Shown here: one piece after another, positions 32,142 to 41,160 of the stretch | Layout: each line of letters opens with the position of its first letter | Numbering within the stretch: position 1 is the first letter of the stretch | Origin: CADEDV01 sp964437415 | GTDB taxonomy: Bacteria > Bacteroidota > Bacteroidia > Chitinophagales > Chitinophagaceae | Length of the DNA: 64,000 nucleotides | Reading direction: 5' to 3' | Assembly (NCBI GenBank): GCA_964437415.1 | Contig: CAYTGN010000001.1 | Location: 186,001 to 250,000, forward strand | Position numbers and translations under genes: made by a program | The notes under the pieces: model-generated | The model's database searches: none | What the model was told of the DNA's origin: nothing | The model's input: only the letters and a program-made list of their open reading frames with translations

Positions 32142-34694
32142 ATGAGACTGTTTCGTTTTCTCTTGTTCAGCATGGCAGTCATGTTAAGCTGTTTTGCTGC
32201 ACAGTCACAACAGGATTCTGCCTCTTCTCCCGGCTCAACATTATTTAAGACCAACGGGTCCAAAAAATTCTGGATGGGTTCCAACTACAGAGCCGAATGG
32301 CTGACCCCTGTAAAAGCCCCGCTATTCAATTTATCAGCAGAAAAAGGCAGCCTGAAGCCAATTAAAAAAGGAGGGGGCAAGCAAACCAAATCATTAAGGC
32401 TGGAAGATGAGGAGGGAAGGGAATATGTGTTGCGGTCAATACAAAAATTTATTACGAGCCAAACGCTGCCAGGTGATCTTCAGAGTGCAGCTGCTGAGGA
32501 CCTGGTAGCCGATGGTGTTTCTGCATCATATCCGTACGCATCACTCTCTGTAGGCACACTGGCCGATGCCGCAGGGGTCCCTCACGGGAAGGCGAAATTG
32601 GTTTACATAGCTGATGATCCCAAACTTGGCGAATTTCGCCAGGAGTTCGCCAATATGCTTGCTTTGTTTGAACATCGTTTACCTGACTCTGTCCGGAAAG
32701 GATTTAGTACAGAAGAAGTTGTTGAAAAACTAGATAAGGATAATGATAACACTGTTGACCAGCATTCCCTGCTTAAGGTCAGGATACTCGATATGTTTAT
32801 AATGGATCTTGACCGCCATGAAGGACAATGGACCTGGGGTGCATGGGATAACGGGAAAGGGAAAACGTATTTCCCTATAGCCAAAGACAGGGACCAGGCA
32901 TTTTACACCAACCAGGGGCTGTTACCAGGCATTGTGAAGTGGCCGTGGATGGTGCCACAACTGGAAGGCTTTAAGGCAAAAGCAAAAAATATTAACCGCT
33001 TCAACTTTGCCGCCCGCAATCTTGACCGTTATTTCCTGAACCAAATGACAGAGGAGGATTGGAGAACTACTACTGAGCAATTCCTGTCCCGTATGACGGA
33101 TGATGTGATTGACAGGGCATTTGACCAGCAACCGAAGGAGATAAGACATATTTCTGCAGACAAGCTAAAGGCAACATTGAAAGAACGCAGGCAATACCTG
33201 CCGGAGGAAATGATACAGTACCATCGCTTCTTGTCAGAAATAGTAGATATTACGGGCAGCGATAAAATGGAATTGTTTGAGGTTACCCATAATGATGAGG
33301 GCTCGGTGCTGGTGCAGGTGTTTAAGATCACCAAAGAAGGAAAACAGTCAACAATGATGTATAGCCGCAGCTTTGATCCAGCAATTACTAAGGAAATAAG
33401 GCTATACGGACTGGGTGGTGAAGATAAGTTTGTAGTAAAAGGAAGCTCGTCAAAGATCAGAGTTAGGATGATTGGCGGAGAAGGAAAAGACGTATTTGAA
33501 AACACGGCTTCATCCAATGGAGGAATTGTATATGACAGCAAAGCGGAAACAAACCAGCTTACAGGCAATTTCAGGAATAAGATGTCAAATGATTCTGCCG
33601 TGAATTCGTATGAGAGATTGTATTATAAGTATAACCAGGTCATTCCTTTCCTGTCTATTGGCTTCAACCAGGATGATGGTTTGTTTATCGGCCCCAGTCT
33701 CAAGATCATCAGGCATGGTTTCCGTAAAACACCGTATAAGACCATGCACCAGCTTGCCATGAGCTATGCTTTTTCAACCCAGGCATTCAATGCCCGCTGG
33801 TATTCGGAATATATTGGAGTTTTTGGTAAGAACACCGACTTGCTGACCGACTTTGATATCAAGGCGCCAAATAATACCACCAATTTCTTTGGCTATGGAA
33901 TGAACTCAATGTATGACAAGGCAAGTCCTGGGCAATTCCGCTATTACCGGGCCCGCTACAGTCTTGGGGATATTTCGCTGATGCTACGCAAAAATTTCTC
34001 GCCTAAAATCAGTGTTATGTTTGGCCCCACATACCAGTTCTATTCGTTAGACCAGGCAGATAAATTCAATGCCGTAAGATTTATAACAGATATTGCTAAC
34101 AACGGGCTTGACCCGAATACGCTTTATCAAAAGCAATCCTATTTTGGAGGAAAGTTTTCTTTGCTGGCCGATACAAGAGACAGCCGTGTGCTGACCAGGA
34201 AAGGCATTTTCTGGCAAACCACTCTTCGCCATCTTACCGGTTTGAAAAATACAAGCTATAATGTAACACAACTCAATTCGGATTTTACATTTTATATCCC
34301 GCTGGGCAAAGGGTCTGTCTTAACTAACCGCATTGGTGGCGGACACAACTTTGGTGAATTTGAGTTTTACCAGGCACAGTATCTTGGCCTTGAAGATAAC
34401 CTGAGAGGTTACCGCAAGTTCAGGTTTGCAGGTCAGTCGAAAGTTTATACAAATACTGAACTGAGATTTAAGCTTGCCAACCTGAAAACCTATCTTTTCC
34501 CTGCATCCTTTGGTATGCTGATGTTCGTTGACAACGGAAGGGTTTGGCATGACTCAGACAACAGCACTACATGGAAAACCGGTTATGGCGGCGGTTTCTG
34601 GTTCTCACCGCTCAACCGTATGGTATTTTCACTTTGCATCACCGGTTCCAGGGAAGATGTACTGCCCCTTATTGGGCTTGGCTGGAGATTTTAA
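32142..34694 (+). CDS. Secreted kinase-like region fused to BamA/TamA-like outer-membrane barrel
   Basis: 850 residues with signal peptide (MRLFRFLLFSMAVMLSCFAAQS). Residues ~80-350 have a pattern seen in CotH/HipA/PI4K-like protein kinases: FIMDLDRHEGQWTWG (~218-232, DRH) and later PIAKDRDQAFY (~244-254, DRD). Residues ~480-850 are rich in beta strands and carry the surface-antigen signature LRGYRKFRFAG (~752) and end in a terminal Phe (GLGWRF), as in BamA/TamA/D15 barrels. So the protein seems to place a kinase-like domain in the periplasm attached to a barrel. Its activity is not shown by the sequence. Confidence 0.8.
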   Translation: MRLFRFLLFSMAVMLSCFAAQSQQDSASSPGSTLFKTNGSKKFWMGSNYRAEWLTPVKAPLFNLSAEKGSLKPIKKGGGKQTKSLRLEDEEGREYVLRSIQKFITSQTLPGDLQSAAAEDLVADGVSASYPYASLSVGTLADAAGVPHGKAKLVYIADDPKLGEFRQEFANMLALFEHRLPDSVRKGFSTEEVVEKLDKDNDNTVDQHSLLKVRILDMFIMDLDRHEGQWTWGAWDNGKGKTYFPIAKDRDQAFYTNQGLLPGIVKWPWMVPQLEGFKAKAKNINRFNFAARNLDRYFLNQMTEEDWRTTTEQFLSRMTDDVIDRAFDQQPKEIRHISADKLKATLKERRQYLPEEMIQYHRFLSEIVDITGSDKMELFEVTHNDEGSVLVQVFKITKEGKQSTMMYSRSFDPAITKEIRLYGLGGEDKFVVKGSSSKIRVRMIGGEGKDVFENTASSNGGIVYDSKAETNQLTGNFRNKMSNDSAVNSYERLYYKYNQVIPFLSIGFNQDDGLFIGPSLKIIRHGFRKTPYKTMHQLAMSYAFSTQAFNARWYSEYIGVFGKNTDLLTDFDIKAPNNTTNFFGYGMNSMYDKASPGQFRYYRARYSLGDISLMLRKNFSPKISVMFGPTYQFYSLDQADKFNAVRFITDIANNGLDPNTLYQKQSYFGGKFSLLADTRDSRVLTRKGIFWQTTLRHLTGLKNTSYNVTQLNSDFTFYIPLGKGSVLTNRIGGGHNFGEFEFYQAQYLGLEDNLRGYRKFRFAGQSKVYTNTELRFKLANLKTYLFPASFGMLMFVDNGRVWHDSDNSTTWKTGYGGGFWFSPLNRMVFSLCITGSREDVLPLIGLGWRF

Positions 34695-34718
34695 TGTATG
34701 AGTGAGGTATAAGAACAA

Positions 34719-34750
34719 AGAAGCCCTTTAGAAAAAGGGCTTCCGTTCTT
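34719..34750 (+). terminator. Terminator after the barrel gene
   Basis: GAAGCCCTT (34720-34728) pairs with AAGGGCTTC (34735-34743); the following T-run is weak (CGTTCTTT). It ends the plus-strand gene 25 bp past its stop. Confidence 0.6.
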
Positions 34751-34811
34751 TAGGTACTCTAAGTGTATGAAAAATTTGACGTGGACCAGTACCCCCTCAA
34801 AATATTTTAGA

Positions 34812-35234
34812 TTACTTCGTGTTTGTTTTTTGTCCGGGCTCTATCGCTGCAATGGCTGAATAAGTGATCTGTTGAAGGCTGTCAACGATCTTTACCCGGT
34901 AATACGTTTTTTTCTGAACAGCCTTTTCGTAAAACATATAGGCATCAGGACCGGGTTTGTCTGTGCCGAACACAAGACCTGCTGTGGTGAAATTTTTCCC
35001 GTCATGACTTTTCTCTACTTCAAACTGGTAAGCATGGGCATTATCAGTCACTTCCCATTGCAAGATGGTTTTGTTATTAACAATGCTGGCCTTGAAATTT
35101 ACTAATTGAAGTTCTGATGGAACAAGAATGGATGATGATGGTGTTGTAAAAGGGCGGATGCCGGTTTCGGCATATACGGATGAAAAAAGCTGGTTCAGCA
35201 ACATAGTGATCAAAAGGGTAAAGATTGTTCTCAT
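34812..35234 (-). CDS. Secreted single beta-sandwich module (FN3-like), no sorting domain
   Basis: 140 residues with signal peptide (MRTIFTLLITMLLNQLFSSVYA). The mature part is one beta-sandwich: LVNFKASIVNNKTILQWEV, YQFEVEKSHDGKNFTTAG, YYRVKIVDSLQQITYSAIA. The same module precedes the T9SS sorting domain in the three big cargo proteins of this window, for example YELERSANGSNFFRVATI in the BNR protein. Here no C-terminal sorting domain follows, so it is probably soluble in the periplasm. Role unknown. Confidence 0.75.
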   Translation of the reverse strand: MRTIFTLLITMLLNQLFSSVYAETGIRPFTTPSSSILVPSELQLVNFKASIVNNKTILQWEVTDNAHAYQFEVEKSHDGKNFTTAGLVFGTDKPGPDAYMFYEKAVQKKTYYRVKIVDSLQQITYSAIAAIEPGQKTNTK

Positions 35235-35384
35235 TTCTAAGGGTTTTGAATGATGGATTCAAGTCCCATAGAAATATTGGATGAAAATGCTACGGTTCGA
35301 AGGGATCTGGATAAGGCCTGCTGCACCACTACAAAAAAAACCGCATGTATAAAGGGGGAATGACAGGTACGGCTATTTATCGTA

Positions 35385-35414
35385 GTTTTCCGAAGGGTTT
35401 TGTGGTTTTCCGAA
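35385..35414. promoter_or_regulatory. Two GTTTTCCGAA direct repeats 20 bp apart
   Basis: Identical 10-mers GTTTTCCGAA at 35385-35394 and 35405-35414, with start-to-start distance of 20 bp (about two helical turns). They lie in the 296-bp gap between the divergent FN3-like gene and the ABC operon. The spacing suggests a regulator site, but this is inference only. Confidence 0.35.
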
Positions 35415-35515
35415 TCGTGACAACAAACGTAGTAAGCGAATACCGTAATTGCAAGGCTTTTGAAAAAATATTTTTAAAACCGGGACTCTTGTCTTTCTAC
35501 TGGTTTGATGTTTAA

Positions 35516-35523
35516 TACATTTG
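35516..35523 (+). promoter_or_regulatory. -7 box for the ABC operon
   Basis: TACATTTG matches TAnnTTTG and lies 7 bp before the TTG start at 35531, predicting a leaderless or nearly leaderless transcript. No strong -33 box found at the usual distance. Confidence 0.5.
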
Positions 35524-35530
35524 CCTGAGT

Positions 35531-36472
35531 TTGTCTTCATCAGCTATCATACAGGTTAAGGATCTGACAAAGGAGTTTGGCCCTATCAGGGCTGTTGATG
35601 GTTTGTCTTTTTCGGTTTCTTCAGGCCAGGTGTATGGTTTCCTGGGGCAGAATGGCGCAGGTAAATCTACGACCATCCGGATGTTGCTCACATTGATACG
35701 GCCCACCTCGGGAAGTATTGAACTTTTTGGTATGAACCTGCAAAAGCACCGCAAAGAGATATTAAGGCAAACAGGGGCCATTATTGAACGGCCCGACATG
35801 TACAAGTATCTTACGGCATTGGAAAATCTTCGCATTTGTGCTGCCATGAGTGCTGTGAAGGTCACTGAGAAAAAACTGATGGATCAATTGGATATGGTGG
35901 GCCTGGCGGCAAGGGCCCACAGCAAAGTAAAAACCTATTCACAGGGCATGAAGCAAAGATTGGGAATCGCTACTGCGCTGGTACATGATCCGCAACTGAT
36001 CATTTTGGATGAACCGGTCAATGGTCTCGACCCGCAGGGCATTGCAGATATTCGCAATCTTATTATTCATTTAAGCCGTGATGCAGGCAAAACACTGCTG
36101 GTTTCATCGCACCTGCTGGCGGAGATGGAACTGATCGCTGATACCATGCTGATCATTGACAAAGGGAAAAAAGTGGTGGAAGGAAAAGTCTCGGAACTGT
36201 TTGATCCTGCCGAAACGATGGTTGAAATGTCTGCCATTAATATTGCATCCGCCTATGAAAAAATAATGCGATCAGGATTGAAATCACTGGTGGTCGGCCG
36301 GGAGGAAGACGTGCTGATGCTGAAACTGCATCGCAACGACATTCCTTCTGTGCTGAATCAATTAGTGCAGATGGATATTGCTATTCTGTCTTTCCACGCA
36401 AGACATTCGCTGGAAGATTATTTTCTGTCACTCACAACCGGAAAAAAACATGTGGCGCCTGCTGCAAATTGA
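35531..36472 (+). CDS. ABC-2 type transporter, ATP-binding subunit
   Basis: 313 residues. Motifs: Walker A GQNGAGKST (~residue 38), Q-loop near TGAIIERPDMY, signature YSQGMKQRLGIATAL (~135) and Walker B LIILDEPVNGLDPQG. It energises the permease encoded next; such pairs export drugs, lipids or components of gliding/secretion machinery. There is no in-frame ATG before residue ~50, and the stop at 35513 limits the start, so translation most likely begins at TTG 35531 (CTG 35525 is possible). It overlaps the permease gene by 23 bp. Confidence 0.92.
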   Translation: MSSSAIIQVKDLTKEFGPIRAVDGLSFSVSSGQVYGFLGQNGAGKSTTIRMLLTLIRPTSGSIELFGMNLQKHRKEILRQTGAIIERPDMYKYLTALENLRICAAMSAVKVTEKKLMDQLDMVGLAARAHSKVKTYSQGMKQRLGIATALVHDPQLIILDEPVNGLDPQGIADIRNLIIHLSRDAGKTLLVSSHLLAEMELIADTMLIIDKGKKVVEGKVSELFDPAETMVEMSAINIASAYEKIMRSGLKSLVVGREEDVLMLKLHRNDIPSVLNQLVQMDIAILSFHARHSLEDYFLSLTTGKKHVAPAAN

Positions 36473-37340
36473 ACTGTATAAAATATTTAGAAGGCCCCGC
36501 ACCTATATTGCATTTGGCGCCATTGCGGCCATCGTCATTCTCATCCAGGTGGCATTGAAGTATGATGGCAAGTCTTATGTTGATCTGTTGCTCAATAACC
36601 TGAAGGAATCTTTTGAGCTGAATGATGAATTTAAAACTAAACTGCTGAATGGCTACCTGATCTGTTTTGTCATTCTCAACACCCTGCTGATCCAAATGCC
36701 GCTGCTGGTGGCATTGATTGCCGGCGATTCAATAGCTGGCGAAGCCAACATGGGCACACTCCGGCTTTCTTTGTCAAGACCCGTCAGTCGAACCAAGTAT
36801 ATGCTGGTGAAATTTGCTGCTTCCGTTATATACACTTTTGCCTTGTTGGTCTGGATGGCCTTGCTGGCCTTGTTTGGCAGCATGCTGATATTTGGCGTGA
36901 ATGACCTGGTGGTGATGCGTTCAGATGGTATTGAGATCGTCAGCAGTTTTGATATACTGTGGCGATATATGGCGGCATTTGGGTATGCGGCGGTTGCCCT
37001 TACTACGGTGGCTGCTTTGTCCTTTTTGTTAAGTGTTTTTGCTGAAAATTCTATTGGCCCCATCATCGCCACCATGAGTATTGTTATTGTCTTTACAATT
37101 TTGTCCGAAATGAACATTCCTATCTATGATAATACGGTGAAGCCTTACCTGTTTACCTCTCATATGGTGGCCTGGAAGGGCTTTTTCTATGTACAGGCGG
37201 ATGCAGAAAACAGGACCATCGCCGGTTCTGTAGAAAACCTCTCTGCTATTTTTCGTAGCTTAGGAATATTGATCATCTACATTATCGGTTTTGTTTCCAC
37301 CGCTATCTGGGTGTTCAGGCGAAAAGACATTTTGAGTTAA
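36450..37340 (+). CDS. ABC-2 type transporter permease
   Basis: 296 residues from the ATG at 36450, overlapping the ATPase gene. The pattern LQIELYKIFRRPRTYIAFGA followed by about six hydrophobic helices (for example FVILNTLLIQMPLLVALIAG; FALLVWMALLALFGSMLIFG; AIWVFRRKDILS end) fits ABC-2 permeases. It pairs with the upstream ATPase. An upstream longer frame starting at 36378 lies inside the ATPase gene and was rejected. Confidence 0.9.
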   Translation: MWRLLQIELYKIFRRPRTYIAFGAIAAIVILIQVALKYDGKSYVDLLLNNLKESFELNDEFKTKLLNGYLICFVILNTLLIQMPLLVALIAGDSIAGEANMGTLRLSLSRPVSRTKYMLVKFAASVIYTFALLVWMALLALFGSMLIFGVNDLVVMRSDGIEIVSSFDILWRYMAAFGYAAVALTTVAALSFLLSVFAENSIGPIIATMSIVIVFTILSEMNIPIYDNTVKPYLFTSHMVAWKGFFYVQADAENRTIAGSVENLSAIFRSLGILIIYIIGFVSTAIWVFRRKDILS

Positions 37341-37350
37341 AATAGTTGTT

Positions 37351-38082
37351 ATGGTGAGGAGTATTCAGGTAAGATTCAGCGTTTGGGGCACAGTACTGTT
37401 GTTGCTTATTTCCCCTTTGTTCCAATCTTTTTCGGGCAGAAATGGATTTTCTTCTGCTGAGGAACTGCTGCAAAAGATCAGGGAAAAATTGGATAAGGTA
37501 AATGATTATGAAGCAAAAGGAAAAATGAAGACCAATGTTGTATTCATCAAGGCCCCGGTTGCTACTGTAAAGGTTTATTATAAAAAGCCGGACAAACTGC
37601 GTATTAATAATGAGAGTGGCGTGTCTTTTATTCCGAAGGGGTCTGTAAATATCAGCCTCAACACGGTATTTCTCAACAATAACAATTTTGACATTATAGA
37701 CATGGGCATGGAGGAAGGGAGTGGTTTCCGGGTGATCAAACTTTTGCCCAAGGACGAAAATGCGGAAGTCGTACTTTCCACATTGTATATTGATGAAGCA
37801 CAGGCGCTGGTCAGAAAGGCGAAGACTACCACCCGTGAAAACGGCACTTATGAACTGGAAATGAACTATGGGAAGTATGCGGCCTATGGACTTGCTGATA
37901 AAGTGACTTTTTCATTCAATACCAAGGACTACAAGCTGCCCAAGGGCATCACTTTTGATTATGATGATGGCAGTAAAAAGGAATCTTCAGCCGACAAGCT
38001 GAAAAACCGGAAAGGGAGAGTAGAAATACTATATTCCTCATATGCCATCAATAAAGGCGTTCCGGATTCTGTCTTTCAGTAA
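37351..38082 (+). CDS. LolA-like outer-membrane lipoprotein-sorting family protein
   Basis: 243 residues with signal peptide. Mature features such as LLQKIREKLDKVNDYEAKGKM, VYYKKPDKLRINNES and SVNISLNTVFL resemble the LolA/LppX open-barrel fold that carries a lipid or lipoprotein. It starts 10 bp after the ABC permease stop and likely belongs to the same operon, suggesting a three-part export or lipoprotein-handling system. Confidence 0.7.
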   Translation: MVRSIQVRFSVWGTVLLLLISPLFQSFSGRNGFSSAEELLQKIREKLDKVNDYEAKGKMKTNVVFIKAPVATVKVYYKKPDKLRINNESGVSFIPKGSVNISLNTVFLNNNNFDIIDMGMEEGSGFRVIKLLPKDENAEVVLSTLYIDEAQALVRKAKTTTRENGTYELEMNYGKYAAYGLADKVTFSFNTKDYKLPKGITFDYDDGSKKESSADKLKNRKGRVEILYSSYAINKGVPDSVFQ

Positions 38083-38153
38083 CACTCAGGCAAAGTGTTA
38101 ATATTTTGCAATGGATTATTTATTCTGAAAGTGTAACTTTACATTAATGATTT

Positions 38154-38186
38154 TTGTAAAATGAATAAGTAATAATAATTTTACAA
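38154..38186. repeat. AT-rich inverted repeat between the LolA-like and dehydrogenase genes
   Basis: TTGTAAAAT (38154-38162) / ATTTTACAA (38178-38186), a perfect 9-bp inverted repeat with a 15-nt loop. It might be a regulator site for the downstream gene or a weak terminator for the ABC operon. Confidence 0.4.
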
Positions 38187-38335
38187 TTCATCGTATCCAT
38201 ACTCCTTCGTAATTCCAGCCTTGTTTATCTGAGTAGCGTTTATATCCAATCAGTGCACAATAGATATCTGAGACAGATTTTCTGTATTGCAGAAAATCAA
38301 AAAATGCATGTTTGAACGTTAAAATTAATTCAGAA

Positions 38336-41095
38336 ATGAAAAAGAACCTGTTGACTGCTGTTATTGCTTGCCTAATGATTTTCTCAAAGACAGTTTTTGC
38401 TCAGACCCTTCCTCCTGATTTTTCTGCTACTAATATTGGCTCAGGTTGGGTGTTACCTGCGGGGGCTGTTTTTTCCAGTGACGGGCAAAAACTATTTATT
38501 TGGGAAAAAAGAGGCCGTGTGTATGTATGTAACCGGGATGGTTCCGGCAATTACATAAAACAGACTACTCCTGTACTTAATATTTCAGAAGAGGTTGGTG
38601 ACTGGAGGGATCATGGGTTGCTTGGCTTTGCCTTAGACCCGGAGTATGCCAACAATGGGTTGATATATTTACTTTATGTAGTTGACCGGCATCACCTGCT
38701 CTATTTTGGCACCGGGAGCTATAATTCTGCAAGCAATGAATATTTTGATGCAACTATCGGAAGAGTAACAAGATATCAGACCACAACAGTGGGAAGTAAT
38801 CTCGAAGCAATACCCGCATCAAGATTTATACTGCTGGGTGAAACAAAAGAAACTGGTATTCCAATGCTTCACGAGTCGCATGGCGTAGGTAGCCTGGCTT
38901 TTGCTGCTGATGGAACCTTATTGGTATCTGCTGGTGATGGTGCCAGCTACTTTGGTGAAGATGACGGAAGTTTCGGAGGTACTTATTGGGACCAGGCGAT
39001 GATAGATGATATTATCCGTCCGGAAGAAAATGTGGGTGCATTTCGTTCACAAATGCTCAACTCTCATAACGGCAAATTATTGCGGCTCGACCCTCAAACC
39101 GGTAATGGAGTTGGTAGCAATCCTTTTTTTGATCCGGGGAATCCCCGGTCTGCAAAATCTAGAGTCTGGGCGATGGGACTTAGAAATCCATTTCGTATAT
39201 CTGTAAAGCCCAATACCGGGTCAACCAATCCTACAACCGGTGATCTTGGTGAAATATACATTGGCGATGTTGGATGGGGGTTATGGGAAGAGCTGAATAT
39301 TATCAGGGCACCGGGAATGAATTGCGGATGGCCTCTTTTTGAGGGTTATGGTGTTTTAACAGAGTATGCTGTTCTGAACAAGCCAAACCCGGATGAGCCC
39401 AACCCGTTATTTGGAACAGGAGGGTGTACACAGCAATATTTTACCTTTAACGACCTAATAAAGCAGGCCACTGCCGATGGGAATACAACGGTGTATAATC
39501 CATGTAATCCTGCAGACGCTATTGGATCTGGGAACCGGTTTTATCACCGTCGCCCATCGCTGGATTGGAGACATTTTGCTGATGTTGCACGGGTAGGTAT
39601 ATTCAACGGCAGTACACCCTCCACGGACACTCTTGGAAATCCCGGATCATCTGTTGTGGGATCATCATTCCGGGGTAACTGTAGCATTGGAGGAACATGG
39701 TACTCCGGAGATGCTTTTCCTGTCGAGTATAAGAATACTTTTTTCCAGGCAGACTTAGGGGCAGAATGGGTAAAAAGGATAACAGTTGATTTTACAGACA
39801 GAGTTACAAGAGTGGATGATTTCGGTTATGGATTCTCCAATATTGTTTGTATTGTTCAGAATCCTCTTGATGGAACCCTGGTTACGGTAGAGATGACAGA
39901 TGGGGTTAAAAGAATTGCTTTTGGAGGCAATATGCCGCCTGTAGCAAAGATCAATTCTGATAAAATATTTGGTCCTTCTGCATTAGATGTTGCATTCAAC
40001 GGAAGTTCCTCAAATGATCCCGATGGCTCTATCTCTACTTATGCATGGGAATTTGATGATCCGGGAAGCGGAGCCGCCAACACCAGCAATCTGGCAAATC
40101 CTTCTCATACGTTTACGGTAGCCGGAGGGGCGCCGGCAAAATTTGTTGTTAAACTAACTGTAACCGACAACGAAGGGGCTACAGCAGTTGACAGCATGAT
40201 CATTTCTGTTAACAACACAGCCCCGGAAGTAAATATTACCAGCCCGGTCAAGAATTCGTTCTATACAATAGGTATAGATACACTATACACCTGTTCTGCA
40301 GCAGTTACTGATACAGAACACCTGCCTGAACAGCTTACTTATGAGTGGCAAACTTTCCTGAGACATAATAATCATGAACATCCTGAACCGATTGACACCA
40401 ATAAGGCCACAACAACACGGATATCCCGTATAGGTTGTACCGGCGATCAATATTACTGGCTGGTTCACTTAAAAGTTACAGATGCGGCTGGGTTAACTAC
40501 TTCAGATTCATCAAAAATATTTCCTGCATGCCAGGGTGCCTTACCATTGGTGCTGCATAATTTCAGCGTAACAAAGCAACCCGGAAATGCTAATCTGATC
40601 AAATGGGTGACCGAAATGGCTGTTCAGATCGAAAGCTTTGATGTGGAACGAAGTTCGGATGGTATTAATTTTTACAGCATTGACCGGCAAGCTGCTCGTA
40701 ATTCTGTCAACACAGAGTCTTATAGCTTTATCGACAATAATTTCCCGGCTGGAGTGGTATATTATCGTCTCCGGATGAATGAAATTGGCAATGTGGCCAG
40801 GTATTCGGTGATCATCAAAATATCTGCTGATAGCCGGAAGGAAAACATACTTGTTGCCCCAAATCCTGTGATCGGTAACTTTTCGGTAAGATATACTGCT
40901 CCCGGAAACGGAACAGCTCTGATAAGGATCATTGACATGAATGGAAAGCTGCTGCATTCGTTGCGGGAAAGTGTGAACGAAGGACAGAATGTGATTTATA
41001 TCCAAAACCTGCCTGCCTGGAAGTCCGGAACATATATTATTTCAGTGCAGCAAGGCAATGACATACAATACGGCAAATTGATAAAAGCAGAATAA
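38336..41095 (+). CDS. T9SS-secreted PQQ-type sugar dehydrogenase with PKD domain
   Basis: 919 residues from the ATG at 38336; a TTG eight codons upstream was rejected. After a signal peptide, residues ~25-520 form a glucose/sorbosone dehydrogenase-like six-bladed propeller (HGLLGFALDPEYANNGLIY; ESHGVGSLAFAADGTLLVSAGD; SRVWAMGLRNPFRISVKPN). A PKD domain follows (~540-630: VAFNGSSSNDPDGSISTYAWEFDD), then an FN3-like module (~735-830) and a T9SS type A sorting domain (LVAPNPVIGNFSVRYTAPG ... GTYIISVQQGN). It is exported through the outer membrane and probably anchored or released. It may oxidise sugars or, like many relatives, only bind glycans. Confidence 0.88.
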   Translation: MKKNLLTAVIACLMIFSKTVFAQTLPPDFSATNIGSGWVLPAGAVFSSDGQKLFIWEKRGRVYVCNRDGSGNYIKQTTPVLNISEEVGDWRDHGLLGFALDPEYANNGLIYLLYVVDRHHLLYFGTGSYNSASNEYFDATIGRVTRYQTTTVGSNLEAIPASRFILLGETKETGIPMLHESHGVGSLAFAADGTLLVSAGDGASYFGEDDGSFGGTYWDQAMIDDIIRPEENVGAFRSQMLNSHNGKLLRLDPQTGNGVGSNPFFDPGNPRSAKSRVWAMGLRNPFRISVKPNTGSTNPTTGDLGEIYIGDVGWGLWEELNIIRAPGMNCGWPLFEGYGVLTEYAVLNKPNPDEPNPLFGTGGCTQQYFTFNDLIKQATADGNTTVYNPCNPADAIGSGNRFYHRRPSLDWRHFADVARVGIFNGSTPSTDTLGNPGSSVVGSSFRGNCSIGGTWYSGDAFPVEYKNTFFQADLGAEWVKRITVDFTDRVTRVDDFGYGFSNIVCIVQNPLDGTLVTVEMTDGVKRIAFGGNMPPVAKINSDKIFGPSALDVAFNGSSSNDPDGSISTYAWEFDDPGSGAANTSNLANPSHTFTVAGGAPAKFVVKLTVTDNEGATAVDSMIISVNNTAPEVNITSPVKNSFYTIGIDTLYTCSAAVTDTEHLPEQLTYEWQTFLRHNNHEHPEPIDTNKATTTRISRIGCTGDQYYWLVHLKVTDAAGLTTSDSSKIFPACQGALPLVLHNFSVTKQPGNANLIKWVTEMAVQIESFDVERSSDGINFYSIDRQAARNSVNTESYSFIDNNFPAGVVYYRLRMNEIGNVARYSVIIKISADSRKENILVAPNPVIGNFSVRYTAPGNGTALIRIIDMNGKLLHSLRESVNEGQNVIYIQNLPAWKSGTYIISVQQGNDIQYGKLIKAE

Positions 41096-41123
41096 AAAAG
41101 CGAAATAGTTACAGAAGCGAAAG

Positions 41124-41160
41124 AAGGGTTAGGCCAACCGGCTTAGCCCTCTTTTATTTC
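41124..41160. terminator. Bidirectional terminator after the dehydrogenase gene
   Basis: GGGTTAGGCC (41126-41135) pairs with GGCTTAGCCC (41140-41149, with G-U pairs), loop AACC, followed by CTCTTTTATTTC on the plus strand. It lies between the convergent dehydrogenase and pdxA genes and overlaps the last codons of pdxA. Confidence 0.65.
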
